A stretch of 64,000 nucleotides of DNA from Alloprevotella sp. Lineage in GTDB: Bacteria > Bacteroidota > Bacteroidia > Bacteroidales > Bacteroidaceae. The stretch covers positions 62,001-126,000 of the forward strand of contig JAFUTC010000004.1 in the NCBI GenBank assembly GCA_017471505.1, written 5' to 3'. Position numbers and translations under genes: made by a program. Below are positions 43,456 through 52,226 of the stretch, piece by piece (position 1 is the stretch's first letter; each line of letters starts with the position of its first letter). The notes beneath the pieces were generated by a model that worked only from the letters and a program-made list of their open reading frames with translations, had not been told where the DNA came from and ran no database searches.

Positions 43456-44775
43456 TTAGAGGAACGGCCACAGGAATTGCCAGAACCAAGCACCAAAACG
43501 CTTCTTGCGCGAGAAACGGCTCTTCCAGGTCTCGTCGGTAAGTTGCCAGGCATCGTTTTCAACAGCCTTCTGATAGAAACGCAGGAACTCGAGCGTCGTG
43601 GCACGGTCGCACACGGCCACGTTGCACTCGAAGTCGGCCGTCAGACTGCGGCTGTCGAGGTTTGCACTGCCCATAAATGTCAGCACACTGTCAACCATCA
43701 TCACTTTGCCGTGCTGGAAACCGTCTTCATAGAAATAGACCGTCGCACCACGCTTCATCAGCCGATGCACATTATGCTCCACGACGCGGGGAGTGATGGG
43801 TATGTCGCTTTTTGCCGACACCAGAATATTCAGTTTGACCCCGCGTTCCATCGCCTTACGAAACTCGCGGCGCAGATGGCGGCACAGGGTGAAATAGGGG
43901 TTCATCAGCGTGATTTCCGACTGAGCCGACCGTATGCCATAGATAAAAGCCTGGTGAATCTTACGGCGTGGCGCCGACGGACCTCGGCTCACCACGCCAA
44001 GCGTCTTCATTCCGCTCGTGGCAGTAGTGTCAGCACGCAGTCCACTGAAAAAATCGCGCCCGTCCTTATAGCCTGTGTAGAATTCCGGCCCCGACACGTG
44101 CTGACGAGTAGCAAAATTCCAGATTTCCAAGAACTCTTTTTGCAGGTCATTGACAATCTCGCCCTCAAGACGGGCATGGAAATCGCGCCAAGCACCCAGC
44201 TCAGGCTTTCCAACTATATAGTAGTCGGCCACGTTCATGCCGCCCGTGTAGGCCACAAGTCCGTCAATGACCACAATCTTGCGGTGGTCGCGCCGGAATA
44301 TGTGATTGACATAGGGAAAGCGGATGGGATTGTAGCGCACAATCTCGATGCCCGACTCACGCAAGTCCTTGAGGTGTTTCTTGCGAAGCGGACGATCGTT
44401 CGACTTATTGCCGAAGTCGTCGACTAATATGCGCACGCTGACGCCCTGTGCCACACGCTCCTTCAACAAGGCAAACAATTCATTCGATATGGAGTCGTTG
44501 CGGAAGTTGAAATACTCCAGATGGATGCTCTTACGCGCCTGGCTCACCGCTCGGAACATATCGGCAAACTTCTCAGCGCCGGTTGAAAACAGCACAAAGC
44601 GATTATTGTCGGTAAAGCGCACGCCGTACGATTGCTCCATCGCCGCCCTGAACACAGAGTCCGCACGCACTTGCGCCCTTAGGCTGCAAGCCGACACAAT
44701 AAAGTAGAGAAGCATTGGCCATAGAATCCAACGCTTCTGCAACTTACTGTCAAATTTTTGAATTACCATTCCCAT
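43456..44775 (-). CDS. Cardiolipin synthase-like phospholipase D family protein
   Basis: A 439-residue membrane-associated enzyme with two PLD catalytic motifs, expected to condense phosphatidylglycerol into cardiolipin. Motif 1 is HRKIVVIDGLVAYTGGMN (about 162) and motif 2 is HGKVMMVDSVLTFMGSANLD (about 353), each HxKxxxxD. A hydrophobic segment near the N-terminus (WPMLLYFIVSACSLRAQV) acts as anchor or signal. ClsA-type proteins usually have two N-terminal helices, so a periplasmic placement is possible. It ends close to the acyltransferase gene and starts 2 bp from the kdsD stop, in one minus-strand run. Confidence 0.88.
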   Translation of the reverse strand: MGMVIQKFDSKLQKRWILWPMLLYFIVSACSLRAQVRADSVFRAAMEQSYGVRFTDNNRFVLFSTGAEKFADMFRAVSQARKSIHLEYFNFRNDSISNELFALLKERVAQGVSVRILVDDFGNKSNDRPLRKKHLKDLRESGIEIVRYNPIRFPYVNHIFRRDHRKIVVIDGLVAYTGGMNVADYYIVGKPELGAWRDFHARLEGEIVNDLQKEFLEIWNFATRQHVSGPEFYTGYKDGRDFFSGLRADTTATSGMKTLGVVSRGPSAPRRKIHQAFIYGIRSAQSEITLMNPYFTLCRHLRREFRKAMERGVKLNILVSAKSDIPITPRVVEHNVHRLMKRGATVYFYEDGFQHGKVMMVDSVLTFMGSANLDSRSLTADFECNVAVCDRATTLEFLRFYQKAVENDAWQLTDETWKSRFSRKKRFGAWFWQFLWPFL

Positions 44776-44777
44776 TC

Positions 44778-45734
44778 TCAGAGTTTGGCACTGTTCGAAT
44801 CAATTATTCCGAGCAACCGATTGTCGCTGTCTGTGACCAGAACGCAATGGATGTTGTGTTCGTCCAACAGACTGATAATCTCCGAAACTCTTGTGTTTGC
44901 CGACACGCAAATGGGATTCTTTGTCATAAGTTCGCCCACCCGCTTGTAGAGAAAGTCGTCGTGCAGAAGTTGAATGGCCCGCCGCGAATCGCCATCGGTC
45001 ATCAGACCGACCACCTTATCGTCTTCCACGGCTACACAAATGCCCAGTCGGCCCTTCCCTATCTGCTTGAGCGCCTCGTCCATCTTCGTGTCGGGCGACA
45101 CTATGGGAAGATTGTCGGAGCGCATGACCTCGCCGGCTTTCGTAAGCAAACGGCGGCCGAGTATACCTCCGGGATGGAATTGGGCAAAGTCTTTGGCCTG
45201 GAATCCGCGGGCGGACATCAGCGTGCAGGCAAGCGCGTCGCCCATGGCCAATTGGGCCGTCGTCGAAGAGGTGGGCGCCAGGCCGAGCGGACCGGTTTCC
45301 TTCTCCACATAAGTATTCAAGTGTACCGTCGAATAGCGAGCTAGGTCGGAATCCGGATTGCCCGACATTCCGATAATAGGTATCTGCTGCTCATGCAGGT
45401 AGGGCATGAAACGAAGCAGTTCGTCCGTCTGTCCAGAATTAGATATGGCCAGGACCACATCTTCCTTTCGGAAGACACCAAGGTCGCCATGGCAAACATC
45501 CAAGGGATTGATGAAAAAAGCCGGCGTACCCGTCGACGACATCGTTGCGGCAATCTTCGCCCCGATATGCCCGCTTTTTCCCACGCCTGTGACAATAAGT
45601 TTTCCCCTGCAGGAAAGGATTATCTCCACGGCTTTCTCAAACAGTGCGTCTATATGCGAGGCGAGTCCCTCTATCGCAGCCGCCTCGTCCCTTAGGCAAG
45701 TGAGCGCCACGTCTTTCCAGTTGTCTCTGTTCAT
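44778..45734 (-). CDS. kdsD: D-arabinose 5-phosphate isomerase (KpsF/GutQ family)
   Basis: Makes arabinose 5-phosphate from ribulose 5-phosphate for Kdo synthesis. It is 318 residues. The SIS domain (about 35-170) includes VTGVGKSGHIGAKIAATMSSTG and SNSGQTDELLRFMP, and two CBS domains (about 205-318) include DTKMDEALKQIGKGRLGICV and NTRVSEIISLLDEHNIHCVLV. It overlaps kdsA by 4 bp, so the two Kdo genes are translationally coupled. Confidence 0.95.
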   Translation of the reverse strand: MNRDNWKDVALTCLRDEAAAIEGLASHIDALFEKAVEIILSCRGKLIVTGVGKSGHIGAKIAATMSSTGTPAFFINPLDVCHGDLGVFRKEDVVLAISNSGQTDELLRFMPYLHEQQIPIIGMSGNPDSDLARYSTVHLNTYVEKETGPLGLAPTSSTTAQLAMGDALACTLMSARGFQAKDFAQFHPGGILGRRLLTKAGEVMRSDNLPIVSPDTKMDEALKQIGKGRLGICVAVEDDKVVGLMTDGDSRRAIQLLHDDFLYKRVGELMTKNPICVSANTRVSEIISLLDEHNIHCVLVTDSDNRLLGIIDSNSAKL

Positions 45735-46507
45735 AATAGTCTGCTTATGACTTCTTTAAGGTCTTTCAGATATAGCATATTCTTTCCGTCGCTCAGGGCT
45801 TCTTCCGGATTGGGATGAGTCTCGAAAAAGAAACCGTTCGCACCGAATGCCTTGGCAGCCATAGCCATTGCAGGCACATATTCGCGGTCTCCGGAAGTAG
45901 AACCCTTACCGCCGCCCGGACGCTGGACAGAATGCGTGCAATCCATGACTACCCGACTGGTCCAACGTTTCATCAGGGGGATGTTGCGGAAGTCCACCAC
46001 GAGCGTATTATAGCCGAACGCGTTTCCCCGCTCACACAGCCACACATCGTCGGCTCCCGACTCACGGCACTTATTGACGGCATACTGCATATCATCGGCC
46101 GAGAGGAATTGCCCCTTCTTCACGTTGACAATACGCCCCGTTTGCGACGCTGCCACCAACAAATCGGTCTGGCGGCATAGGAAAGCCGGAATCTGCAGTA
46201 TGTCGGCCACCTCGGACACAGGTGCTGCCTGCCAACTCTCGTGTATGTCTGTAGTGATTGAAAGGTCGTATTTCGATTTTACATCGGCCAACATCTGTAG
46301 GCCCTTGTCCAATCCGGGACCGCGAAAGGCCGACAGCGACGTACGGTTGGCCTTGTCGAAAGAAGCCTTAAACACGATGTCCACTCCAAGCGACTTGTTA
46401 ATCTGCACCAGTTCTGCAGCAACGCAGTCCAACAGTTCGGCAGACTCAATGACACAAGGACCTGCGATGAAAACCGGTTTGCTCAGGTCGGAAAACTTAT
46501 GCTCCAT
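45731..46507 (-). CDS. kdsA: 3-deoxy-8-phosphooctulonate synthase
   Basis: Condenses phosphoenolpyruvate with arabinose 5-phosphate to give Kdo8P for lipid A-core. The 258 residues form a TIM barrel with FIAGPCVIESAELLD near 13, FKASFDKANRTSLSAFRGPG near 50 and LTTDIHES-type SITTDIHESWQAAPV near 95. QIPAFLCRQTDLL and VMDCTHSVQRPGG complete the active site. It is first in the kdsA-kdsD run. The upstream gap (46508-46771) holds one lone repeat-like unit at 46617-46637 and the divergent promoter. Confidence 0.96.
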   Translation of the reverse strand: MEHKFSDLSKPVFIAGPCVIESAELLDCVAAELVQINKSLGVDIVFKASFDKANRTSLSAFRGPGLDKGLQMLADVKSKYDLSITTDIHESWQAAPVSEVADILQIPAFLCRQTDLLVAASQTGRIVNVKKGQFLSADDMQYAVNKCRESGADDVWLCERGNAFGYNTLVVDFRNIPLMKRWTSRVVMDCTHSVQRPGGGKGSTSGDREYVPAMAMAAKAFGANGFFFETHPNPEEALSDGKNMLYLKDLKEVISRLL

Positions 46508-46708
46508 CTAAATTGTCTAATAGCATTAGGGTTGTTTTCGGGGGTGCTTGCCCGACGCATAGAGACACGAGGGCAAACGCCGTTGCTAAAATAGTCTAAA
46601 ATCTTTGAAAACCATCACCGCATAATGGAGTTTTCTGCACAAACAGTGACGAAAACCCGAGAAAACATAAAATTTCATAGAAATACTATCGTTTTTTGCA
46701 AAAATGTT

Positions 46709-46716
46709 TATCTTTG
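46709..46716 (+). promoter_or_regulatory. -7 element of the T9SS-tail gene
   Basis: TATCTTTG matches TAnnTTTG, 55 bp before the ATG at 46772. Confidence 0.5.
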
Positions 46717-46771
46717 CACCTAATCTATATGCGCATAGGCTCGCGCGAATATTCCACCTGAAGACTACTGC

Positions 46772-47089
46772 ATGACAAGACTTCTACTCATCAGCCTTTT
46801 TTCCGTCATCCCCGTGTTCGGCGCCAACAACCTGTTGGCATCGGAGCGCACGGCTATGGCCGAATCGCACGCGAGCCTGGTGGGCGAAGAGCCCATACTG
46901 ACCATCAACGGAAGCAATATCCGGGTGCAAAATGCGCAAGGCGAAACACTCGAAATCTATAATATCACCGGCCTGCGAGTCCTTTCCCGCAAAATAGACC
47001 GATACGATTTTACCGTTAGCCTCAAACTTCCGAAAGGATGCTATATTTTGAAGGTCGGCAAACTCGTTAGGAAATTCTCTATTGCCTGA
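46772..47089 (+). CDS. Small exported protein made of a T9SS type A sorting-like tail
   Basis: A 105-residue protein with a signal peptide (MTRLLLISLFSVIPVFGANN and on). It is followed only by a short linker and a C-terminal domain (about 43-105) that resembles type IX secretion type A sorting tails: NGSNIRVQNAQGETLEIYNI, TGLRVLSRKID, LPKGCYILKVG and KFSIA. No cargo domain precedes it. It may be a remnant of a longer secreted protein, a decoy or an accessory of the sorting system. It lies 38 bp before the ECF sigma gene and may be cotranscribed with it. Confidence 0.72.
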   Translation: MTRLLLISLFSVIPVFGANNLLASERTAMAESHASLVGEEPILTINGSNIRVQNAQGETLEIYNITGLRVLSRKIDRYDFTVSLKLPKGCYILKVGKLVRKFSIA

Positions 47090-47127
47090 TTGCATCGACT
47101 CGTTTCACTATTCCATCTACCAACAGA

Positions 47128-47658
47128 ATGGACTCGCTGACGCAACGCCTTAAGAACCCCGACACCCGCAGAGAGGCATTTGAAGAACTCGTAAAGACCC
47201 AGAGCCAAAACGTCTATCGAAACGTGCGGCGCATGGTCTATGACCACGAGGACACCAACGATGTGGTTCAAAATGTCTTTCTGAAAGCGTGGCTCTCCCT
47301 TGATTCCTTTCGTGGCGACGCACAACTGTCCACATGGCTCTATCGCATCGCTGTAAACGAGTCGCTGACATTTCTGTCCAAGAAGAAAAAAGAAATGTCA
47401 GTCTCTGTTGATGAAACCGATCTGGCTCAGACACTCCGAAGCGATACGTATTTCGACGGCGACGACGCACAAGCAAAACTGTTTGCCGCTATAGCCACCC
47501 TGCCCGATAAGCAGCGCGTCGTGTTCAACCTTAAATATTTTGAAGAGATGAAATATGAAGAGATGAGCCAAGTGCTAAACACCAGCGTCGGGGCACTAAA
47601 AGCGTCGTACCATTTTGCCGTGCAGAAAATCGAGGCATATATGAAGCAGCACGAATAA
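47128..47658 (+). CDS. ECF RNA polymerase sigma factor
   Basis: An extracytoplasmic-function sigma-70 factor, 176 residues. The sigma2 region (about 20-85) has DHEDTNDVVQNVFLKAWLSL and STWLYRIAVNESLTFL. The sigma4 region (about 118-170) has LPDKQRVVFNLKYFEEMKYEEM and LNTSVGALKASYHFAVQKIE as helix-turn-helix. The next two genes encode a small membrane protein and a periplasmic helical protein, so a stress-sensing operon is likely. The inducing signal is unknown. Confidence 0.92.
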   Translation: MDSLTQRLKNPDTRREAFEELVKTQSQNVYRNVRRMVYDHEDTNDVVQNVFLKAWLSLDSFRGDAQLSTWLYRIAVNESLTFLSKKKKEMSVSVDETDLAQTLRSDTYFDGDDAQAKLFAAIATLPDKQRVVFNLKYFEEMKYEEMSQVLNTSVGALKASYHFAVQKIEAYMKQHE

Positions 47659-47739
47659 AAAATCGTCACGCCACATTAAACTTTCAGTCCACGTAACTAT
47701 CAAAACAACAGAAACAAAAATACGACACCCACACCCCAT

Positions 47740-48102
47740 ATGCTTCCACAAAAGCCAGATAATGACCCCTTCAAGGTGCCCGCGGGCTATTTTGAACAAC
47801 TACAAGAGCAAATTCTCGCTCGCATAGACGAGACAAGCGCTCCCAAGAAGAAACCCGCAAAGAACAAGTTCGTCATGCTGAAGCCGATTATGCGCTACGC
47901 AGCCGGCATAGCCGCATCAGTGGCCTTGTTCTTCCTGTTCACACAGAGCTACGAGCAGCGTGTCGCCAAGACCGCACAGACACAGACGCCCGACTATGAA
48001 GTGTCGAGTAATCTCTATATGGCAGGCATGAACGCCAACGAAATCTACGAATACATCGCTTCCGGCGACGATTCATCCTATAATTTCTATGAAGAGAATT
48101 AG
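47740..48102 (+). CDS. Small single-pass membrane protein, putative anti-sigma-like partner
   Basis: A 120-residue protein with a cytoplasmic N-terminus (PFKVPAGYFEQLQEQILARI, a motif common in such Bacteroidetes proteins), a single helix (YAAGIAASVALFFLFTQSY, about 52-70) and a short periplasmic part rich in Tyr and Ser. The layout matches small proteins encoded after ECF sigma genes that act as membrane regulators; no zinc-finger (ZAS) motif is visible. It overlaps the following gene by 14 bp. Confidence 0.75.
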   Translation: MLPQKPDNDPFKVPAGYFEQLQEQILARIDETSAPKKKPAKNKFVMLKPIMRYAAGIAASVALFFLFTQSYEQRVAKTAQTQTPDYEVSSNLYMAGMNANEIYEYIASGDDSSYNFYEEN

Positions 48103-48580
48103 CCTACTATTTATTTTCCTGTTTGCGCTCTCCGTTTCCACTATGGTGGCAAACGACGGGCCCGTACAGCATGTGAACGGCACTGCACAAAAAGTTCAGC
48201 GCAAGCCATCCGGAAGACGGTCGCACTTTGACCCGGTAAAGTTCAAGGCTCGCTTCGACGCCTATGTCATTGAACATCTCGGGACCAATAAGCAAGAAGC
48301 CGAAAAAATCCTTGTTCCCTATCACGAGATGCGTCAGATGCAGCGAAACAACGATGCAATCATCATGCGCATGCAGAAGAAACAAAAAGAAAGTGAGTGC
48401 GACGAAAAGGAAGCGGCCAAGGTGTTGAACGAAGTCCTTAAGCTGCGCGAGAAAAACAGTCAGCTGGAACTCAATTTCTACAAGAAACTGGCCAAGACCG
48501 TGAGTGCTAAGAAAATTTTGCACTTTCAGGCCATCGAAAAGTATTATTTCATGCACGAAATGAAACGCTTATCGAAATAG
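48089..48580 (+). CDS. Periplasmic helical protein of Spy/CpxP-like type
   Basis: A 163-residue exported protein (signal MKRISLLFIFLFALSVSTMVA). The mature part is almost all helical. It has FDPVKFKARFDAYVIEHLG, then TNKQEAEKILVPYHEMRQMQR, the pattern of Bacteroidetes Spy/CpxP-like periplasmic proteins (F-P-F, LTP-EA, LY-EMR). It starts inside the previous gene, so the sigma, membrane protein and periplasmic protein are cotranslated. It could act as a chaperone or sensor in an envelope-stress circuit. Confidence 0.75.
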   Translation: MKRISLLFIFLFALSVSTMVANDGPVQHVNGTAQKVQRKPSGRRSHFDPVKFKARFDAYVIEHLGTNKQEAEKILVPYHEMRQMQRNNDAIIMRMQKKQKESECDEKEAAKVLNEVLKLREKNSQLELNFYKKLAKTVSAKKILHFQAIEKYYFMHEMKRLSK

Positions 48581-48611
48581 GCGGTCTATGGTCTTCACCT
48601 GCACCATATAC

Positions 48612-48643
48612 AAAAAAGGGCTCCCGATTGGGAACCCTTTTTT
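48612..48643. terminator. Bidirectional terminator
   Basis: AAAAAAGGGCTCCC pairs with GGGAACCCTTTTTT around GATT (48612-48643). It lies between the convergent sigma operon and mtgA and has U-runs on both sides. Confidence 0.88.
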
Positions 48644-48644
48644 G

Positions 48645-49355
48645 TTACCATTCTATCGGCCCGATTTGCTTCATCTGCCGCAAAATCCACTTTTGCCGCT
48701 TAAACATATAAGGCGAGGGCCGACTCGAACTATAACGCAACGGATTGGGAAGTGTAGCCGCGATGAGCGCACAGTCGGACTTTTTCAGTTGCAGGGCTGT
48801 ACAGTGGAAATTTTCCTCAGCCACGGCCGCTGCTCCGTATATGCCGTCGCCCATCTCGATAGAGTTGACATACACCTCCATAATGCGCTCCTTCGACCAC
48901 ATGAGTTCGATGAGCACGGTGAAATAGGCTTCCAGTCCTTTTCTCAGCCACGATGACTGCGGCCATAGGAACACATTCTTGGCGGTCTGTTGCGTGATGG
49001 TGCTCCCCCCTCTCGTGCGCTTGCCCTCCAGGTTTTCGAGCGCGGCCTGCTGTATGGCATCCGCATCGAACCCACTATGCTTCAAAAACTTTTGGTCTTC
49101 GGACGCAATAACCGCCTGTGGCAAGTGCTTTGATATGGAGTCGAGTGGCATCCACTTATGGTGCAGCCGCATTTCCTCGCCCCGGGCGTGCTGCTGCATA
49201 CAGCGAATGAGCATGAGCGGGGTGACTTTGACAGGGACCTCAAACCTCAGCACAAACACTGCGAGTAGCGACGAGCCGAAGAATAGGAGTACGGCGAAGC
49301 GCAACAAGCCCACGACTCGTCCCCATAGGGTTTTCGTTTGTTTTCGTTTAGCCAT
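48645..49355 (-). CDS. mtgA: Monofunctional biosynthetic peptidoglycan transglycosylase
   Basis: A GT51 glycosyltransferase that polymerises lipid II into glycan strands. It is 236 residues with one N-terminal helix ([20 protein letters not shown], about 16-35). The catalytic motif [13 protein letters not shown] is near 82 and [16 protein letters not shown] near 113. [20 protein letters not shown] and LNALPN-equivalent [12 protein letters not shown] follow. There is no transpeptidase domain, as expected for MtgA. Confidence 0.95.
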   Translation of the reverse strand: MAKRKQTKTLWGRVVGLLRFAVLLFFGSSLLAVFVLRFEVPVKVTPLMLIRCMQQHARGEEMRLHHKWMPLDSISKHLPQAVIASEDQKFLKHSGFDADAIQQAALENLEGKRTRGGSTITQQTAKNVFLWPQSSWLRKGLEAYFTVLIELMWSKERIMEVYVNSIEMGDGIYGAAAVAEENFHCTALQLKKSDCALIAATLPNPLRYSSSRPSPYMFKRQKWILRQMKQIGPIEW

Positions 49356-49372
49356 CGATACATTCTACAACA

Positions 49373-49401
49373 ATTGCCCGAATCCTCGTAATCCGGGCAA
49401 T
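49373..49401 (-). terminator. Weak hairpin downstream of the DUF3127 gene
   Basis: ATTGCCCG (49373-49380) pairs with CGGGCAAT (49394-49401), 13-nt loop. There is little U-run on the minus strand, so termination is uncertain. Confidence 0.4.
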
Positions 49402-49459
49402 CTGTTTTTGTTTGTCTCGCACCTGCCGCAGTATGCCACAGGGCGTTTGTCGGTTCGTA

Positions 49460-49840
49460 TTAGAAGGGAAGGTCGCTGACCGGGTCGGCGGGTTCGGGAG
49501 CCGGACCGACGGGTGCCTCAGGGGCAGCCACGGGTGCCACTACGGGAGCAGCGCCGGCCTGGGCCGGAACCACATTCCAAGCGCGTATGTCGGTATAATA
49601 GCGGCCGTTGAATTCGCGAGCGTCGATGTCGAACGATACGCGGTACTCCTGACCAGCCTGAATATTGAACTGATTGATTTTGTCTTCGCCAAAAATGCTG
49701 AAGAATAGGCGGCGCGGATATTGCGAGTTACCCGTGTTGTATTCCAAAACGTACTCCTGTACCATCCAGTTGTTTCCGGACTTTTGCGATACGCCGCTAC
49801 GTGCTTCTAATACTTGAATAATTTTACCTGAAAGTTCCAT
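49460..49840 (-). CDS. DUF3127 domain-containing protein
   Basis: A 126-residue protein. The DUF3127 domain (about 1-90) starts MELSGKIIQVLEARSGVSQK and contains WMVQEYVLEYNTGNSQYPRR and GQEYRVSFDIDAREFNGRYY, consistent with a single-strand-DNA-binding-like OB fold. A Pro/Ala-rich linker and a short acidic C-terminal tip (DPVSDLPF) follow; the tip recalls the acidic protein-interaction tails of SSB. DNA binding is inferred from this resemblance only. It has its own -7 element at 49874-49881 and stands alone. Confidence 0.85.
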   Translation of the reverse strand: MELSGKIIQVLEARSGVSQKSGNNWMVQEYVLEYNTGNSQYPRRLFFSIFGEDKINQFNIQAGQEYRVSFDIDAREFNGRYYTDIRAWNVVPAQAGAAPVVAPVAAPEAPVGPAPEPADPVSDLPF

Positions 49841-49873
49841 ATTGTTATTTGTTTATTGTGTTGATTCGAAGCA

Positions 49874-49881
49874 CAAAAGTA
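49874..49881 (-). promoter_or_regulatory. -7 element of the DUF3127 gene
   Basis: The minus strand reads TACTTTTG, 34 bp before the start. A lone 21-bp repeat-like unit (ATTCCATAATAGAGC core) lies next to it at 49889-49909. Confidence 0.5.
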
Positions 49882-49932
49882 CGACTTAATTCCATAATAG
49901 AGCCATACGATTGGCCAAAAGTTTTTTTGCCC

Positions 49933-50967
49933 CTACTTAAGAATCCCTCTCTTGTTGAGTTCGGCCGCATAGGCCGCAGCCACTTTTTGGTGGTCGCTAT
50001 AATTTTCGGTGAAGACATGCGTATTGCTGAAGTCCGGATTCGCACACATATAGATGAAACGATGCTTCTCGGCATTCAGCACTGCATCGATGCTCTCGAC
50101 AGAAGGCAGGCAGATAGGGCCCGGAGGGAGCCCTGCGTGGCGATAGGTATTGTAGGGGCTGTCGGTCTTAAGCAATGCGTTGGTTATGCGGCGCAGCGTG
50201 AAGTCGCCTACGGCAAATTTCACGGTCGGGTCGGCTTGCAGGGGCATGCCGCTATGGAGCCGGTTGAGATATAGTCCGGCTATGGTTGCTTTCTCTTTCT
50301 TTGCGGCGGTTTCCTGCTCCACAATCGACGCAAGCGTGATGACTTCGTCGGTCGAAAGTCCCAATGCTTCGGCACGGGCCTTGCGTGCATCGCTCCAAAA
50401 GGCCTCCGACTCTTTCTTCATACGGGTGAGAAACGACTGCGGACTTGCGGTCCAATAGACCTCATAGGTGTTGGGTATGAGCATGCATGGAAGACGCTCG
50501 GGCGTCGTACCTATTGCGGCCAAAGCCAGGGTATCGGAGAAAGCCAACAGGAAACTGTCGGCGGGCTGCTCTAATTGGCGGCCGAGGAACTCTGCCAGTT
50601 CGCCGGTTGTATGGAGTACGGGCAAAACCAACCTTACTGGCAACTGGCTGCCGTTGCGCATGTTCCGAAGCAACTGCAGCGCACTGGTACCCGACAGTCC
50701 GTAGCGCCCGACGCGTAGTCGGTCCTGACTACCGGTCAGTCGGACCAGCAGGCGAAACAGGCCCGCCTTGGCGGCAGACGATTCGTCGGCCAACTTGGCG
50801 GCAGTTGTGTCGAGGTTGTCCGTTTGCTCTACGAGGAACACCTTGTCTTTTTCATAGGACAACGGACTGAGCGTCAGATAACATACCGCCAACAGCAGCA
50901 AGGCCAATACGGCCGTTACGCCCCATAGGGTGCGGCGACGGACGGACGGCGAGAGGGATGACTTCAT
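49933..50967 (-). CDS. mltG: Endolytic transglycosylase MltG
   Basis: Membrane-bound lytic transglycosylase that cuts nascent peptidoglycan and sets strand length. It is 344 residues with one N-terminal helix (LWGVTAVLALLLLAVCYLTL, about 13-32). The YceG domain has LASIVEQETAAKKEKATIAG near 217 with the catalytic Glu, followed by GMPLQADPTVKFAVGD. SPYNTYRHAGLPPGPICLPS and FTENYSDHQKVAAAY are near the C-terminus. A consensus promoter lies just upstream. Confidence 0.95.
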   Translation of the reverse strand: MKSSLSPSVRRRTLWGVTAVLALLLLAVCYLTLSPLSYEKDKVFLVEQTDNLDTTAAKLADESSAAKAGLFRLLVRLTGSQDRLRVGRYGLSGTSALQLLRNMRNGSQLPVRLVLPVLHTTGELAEFLGRQLEQPADSFLLAFSDTLALAAIGTTPERLPCMLIPNTYEVYWTASPQSFLTRMKKESEAFWSDARKARAEALGLSTDEVITLASIVEQETAAKKEKATIAGLYLNRLHSGMPLQADPTVKFAVGDFTLRRITNALLKTDSPYNTYRHAGLPPGPICLPSVESIDAVLNAEKHRFIYMCANPDFSNTHVFTENYSDHQKVAAAYAAELNKRGILK

Positions 50968-50993
50968 CAGAGTAAGGTTTTTGTTTCAATATG

Positions 50994-51024
50994 CAAAAAT
51001 AGTTTTTCCGGCTTGAGTGGCAAA
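50994..51024 (-). promoter_or_regulatory. mltG promoter
   Basis: On the minus strand TTTG (51021-51024), a 19-bp spacer and TATTTTTG (50994-51001) match the consensus, 27 bp before the start. Confidence 0.75.
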
Positions 51025-51062
51025 ACACGAGCCGGTTTCTGCCCGAAAACGCCAACTTTCAC

Positions 51063-51070
51063 TAAATTTG
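51063..51070 (+). promoter_or_regulatory. -7 element of the metallophosphoesterase gene
   Basis: TAAATTTG, 33 bp before the ATG at 51103. The -33 element is poor (TTTC at 51036-51039). Confidence 0.5.
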
Positions 51071-51102
51071 CCCCCTACTCACCACTCACAACTCGCAGAA
51101 AC

Positions 51103-52215
51103 ATGAAACTTGGCTGGGCCTTACTGTTTTTTCTGATGCCGCTGCTGGCCATCGGCTATGTGTCGTGGCATCTTTGGCAAATGCTTCCCCTGCAGCACAC
51201 GGTTGCAAAGGTGCTTGTCAGTATGCTGCCGCTTGTGCTGACGGTTATTTCCGTCAGCCGCTTTGTCGTGGGCTACGACCACATGCCTTTGTCGCGAGCC
51301 GCCATTATGTACGAGTTTTGCACCTCGTGGCTCATCGTGCTGCTATATATAGTGCTGTCTCTGGTGGCCATTGACCTGCTGCGGCTGTGCCGGCTTGTGC
51401 CGGCCGACATCTTTGTGGGCAACGGACGACTCTTGGCCTTCCTCACGCTGGCCATTGGTGCGCTGCTGGTGTACGGCAACATCCACTACCACTATAAGTA
51501 CCGCGAGGCGCTCACGCTTCCGGCCGACGGAAAGGTCGGCAAGGAACGCAAGATTGTACTGCTCAGCGACCTGCACCTCGGTTTCCACAACCGCGCAGCC
51601 GAGTTCAAGAAATGGGTAGAACTGATTAACCGCGAAAAAGCCGATGCCGTGCTGATTGCCGGCGATATCATAGACATCAGCGTCAAGCCTCTGTTGGAGG
51701 AGAACACGGCTGAACTATTCCGCTGCATCGAGGCGCCGGTCTATGCCTGCCTCGGAAACCACGAATACTTTAGCGGCAACAAGAAGGCCATGGACTTCTT
51801 CCGCGACGCACACATCCAACTGCTGCGCGACACTATGGCCGTGCTCTTCGACCAGGTTGCCGTGGTCGGACGCGACGACCGGAGCAATCGCCACCGCCGC
51901 AGTCTGGAAGAAATACTCAATGGCAGCGGGGTCGACCAGGCATCGGCGCGACCGTACACCATTCTGCTCGACCACCAGCCCTATCACCTGGAAGAGGCCG
52001 ACAGTATGGGCATCGACTTCCAGTTTAGCGGCCACACGCACCACGGTCAGGTATGGCCGTTGTCGTGGATTACCGACGCCATCTACGAAGATGCGTTCGG
52101 ACTGCATAGGCGCGACCACACCACCTACTATGTCACGTCGGGCATCGGTATTTGGGGCGGAAAATTTCGTATTGGCACCCGCTCGGAATACCTGGTTCTG
52201 ACGCTGAAGCCCTGA
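51103..52215 (+). CDS. Membrane-anchored metallophosphoesterase
   Basis: A 370-residue protein with four N-terminal helices (within residues about 3-135) and a calcineurin-type phosphoesterase domain (about 148-365). Metal ligands are SDLHLGFHN near 155, AGDIIDI near 186, GNHEYF near 218 and FSGHTHHGQV near 309. The catalytic His and Asn are intact. Related YaeI/LpxH-like enzymes act on lipids or nucleotides, so the substrate is open. The start at 51103 begins the first helix; an in-frame extension to 51013 has no support. Confidence 0.88.
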   Translation: MKLGWALLFFLMPLLAIGYVSWHLWQMLPLQHTVAKVLVSMLPLVLTVISVSRFVVGYDHMPLSRAAIMYEFCTSWLIVLLYIVLSLVAIDLLRLCRLVPADIFVGNGRLLAFLTLAIGALLVYGNIHYHYKYREALTLPADGKVGKERKIVLLSDLHLGFHNRAAEFKKWVELINREKADAVLIAGDIIDISVKPLLEENTAELFRCIEAPVYACLGNHEYFSGNKKAMDFFRDAHIQLLRDTMAVLFDQVAVVGRDDRSNRHRRSLEEILNGSGVDQASARPYTILLDHQPYHLEEADSMGIDFQFSGHTHHGQVWPLSWITDAIYEDAFGLHRRDHTTYYVTSGIGIWGGKFRIGTRSEYLVLTLKP

Positions 52216-52226
52216 CATGCCCGGAA

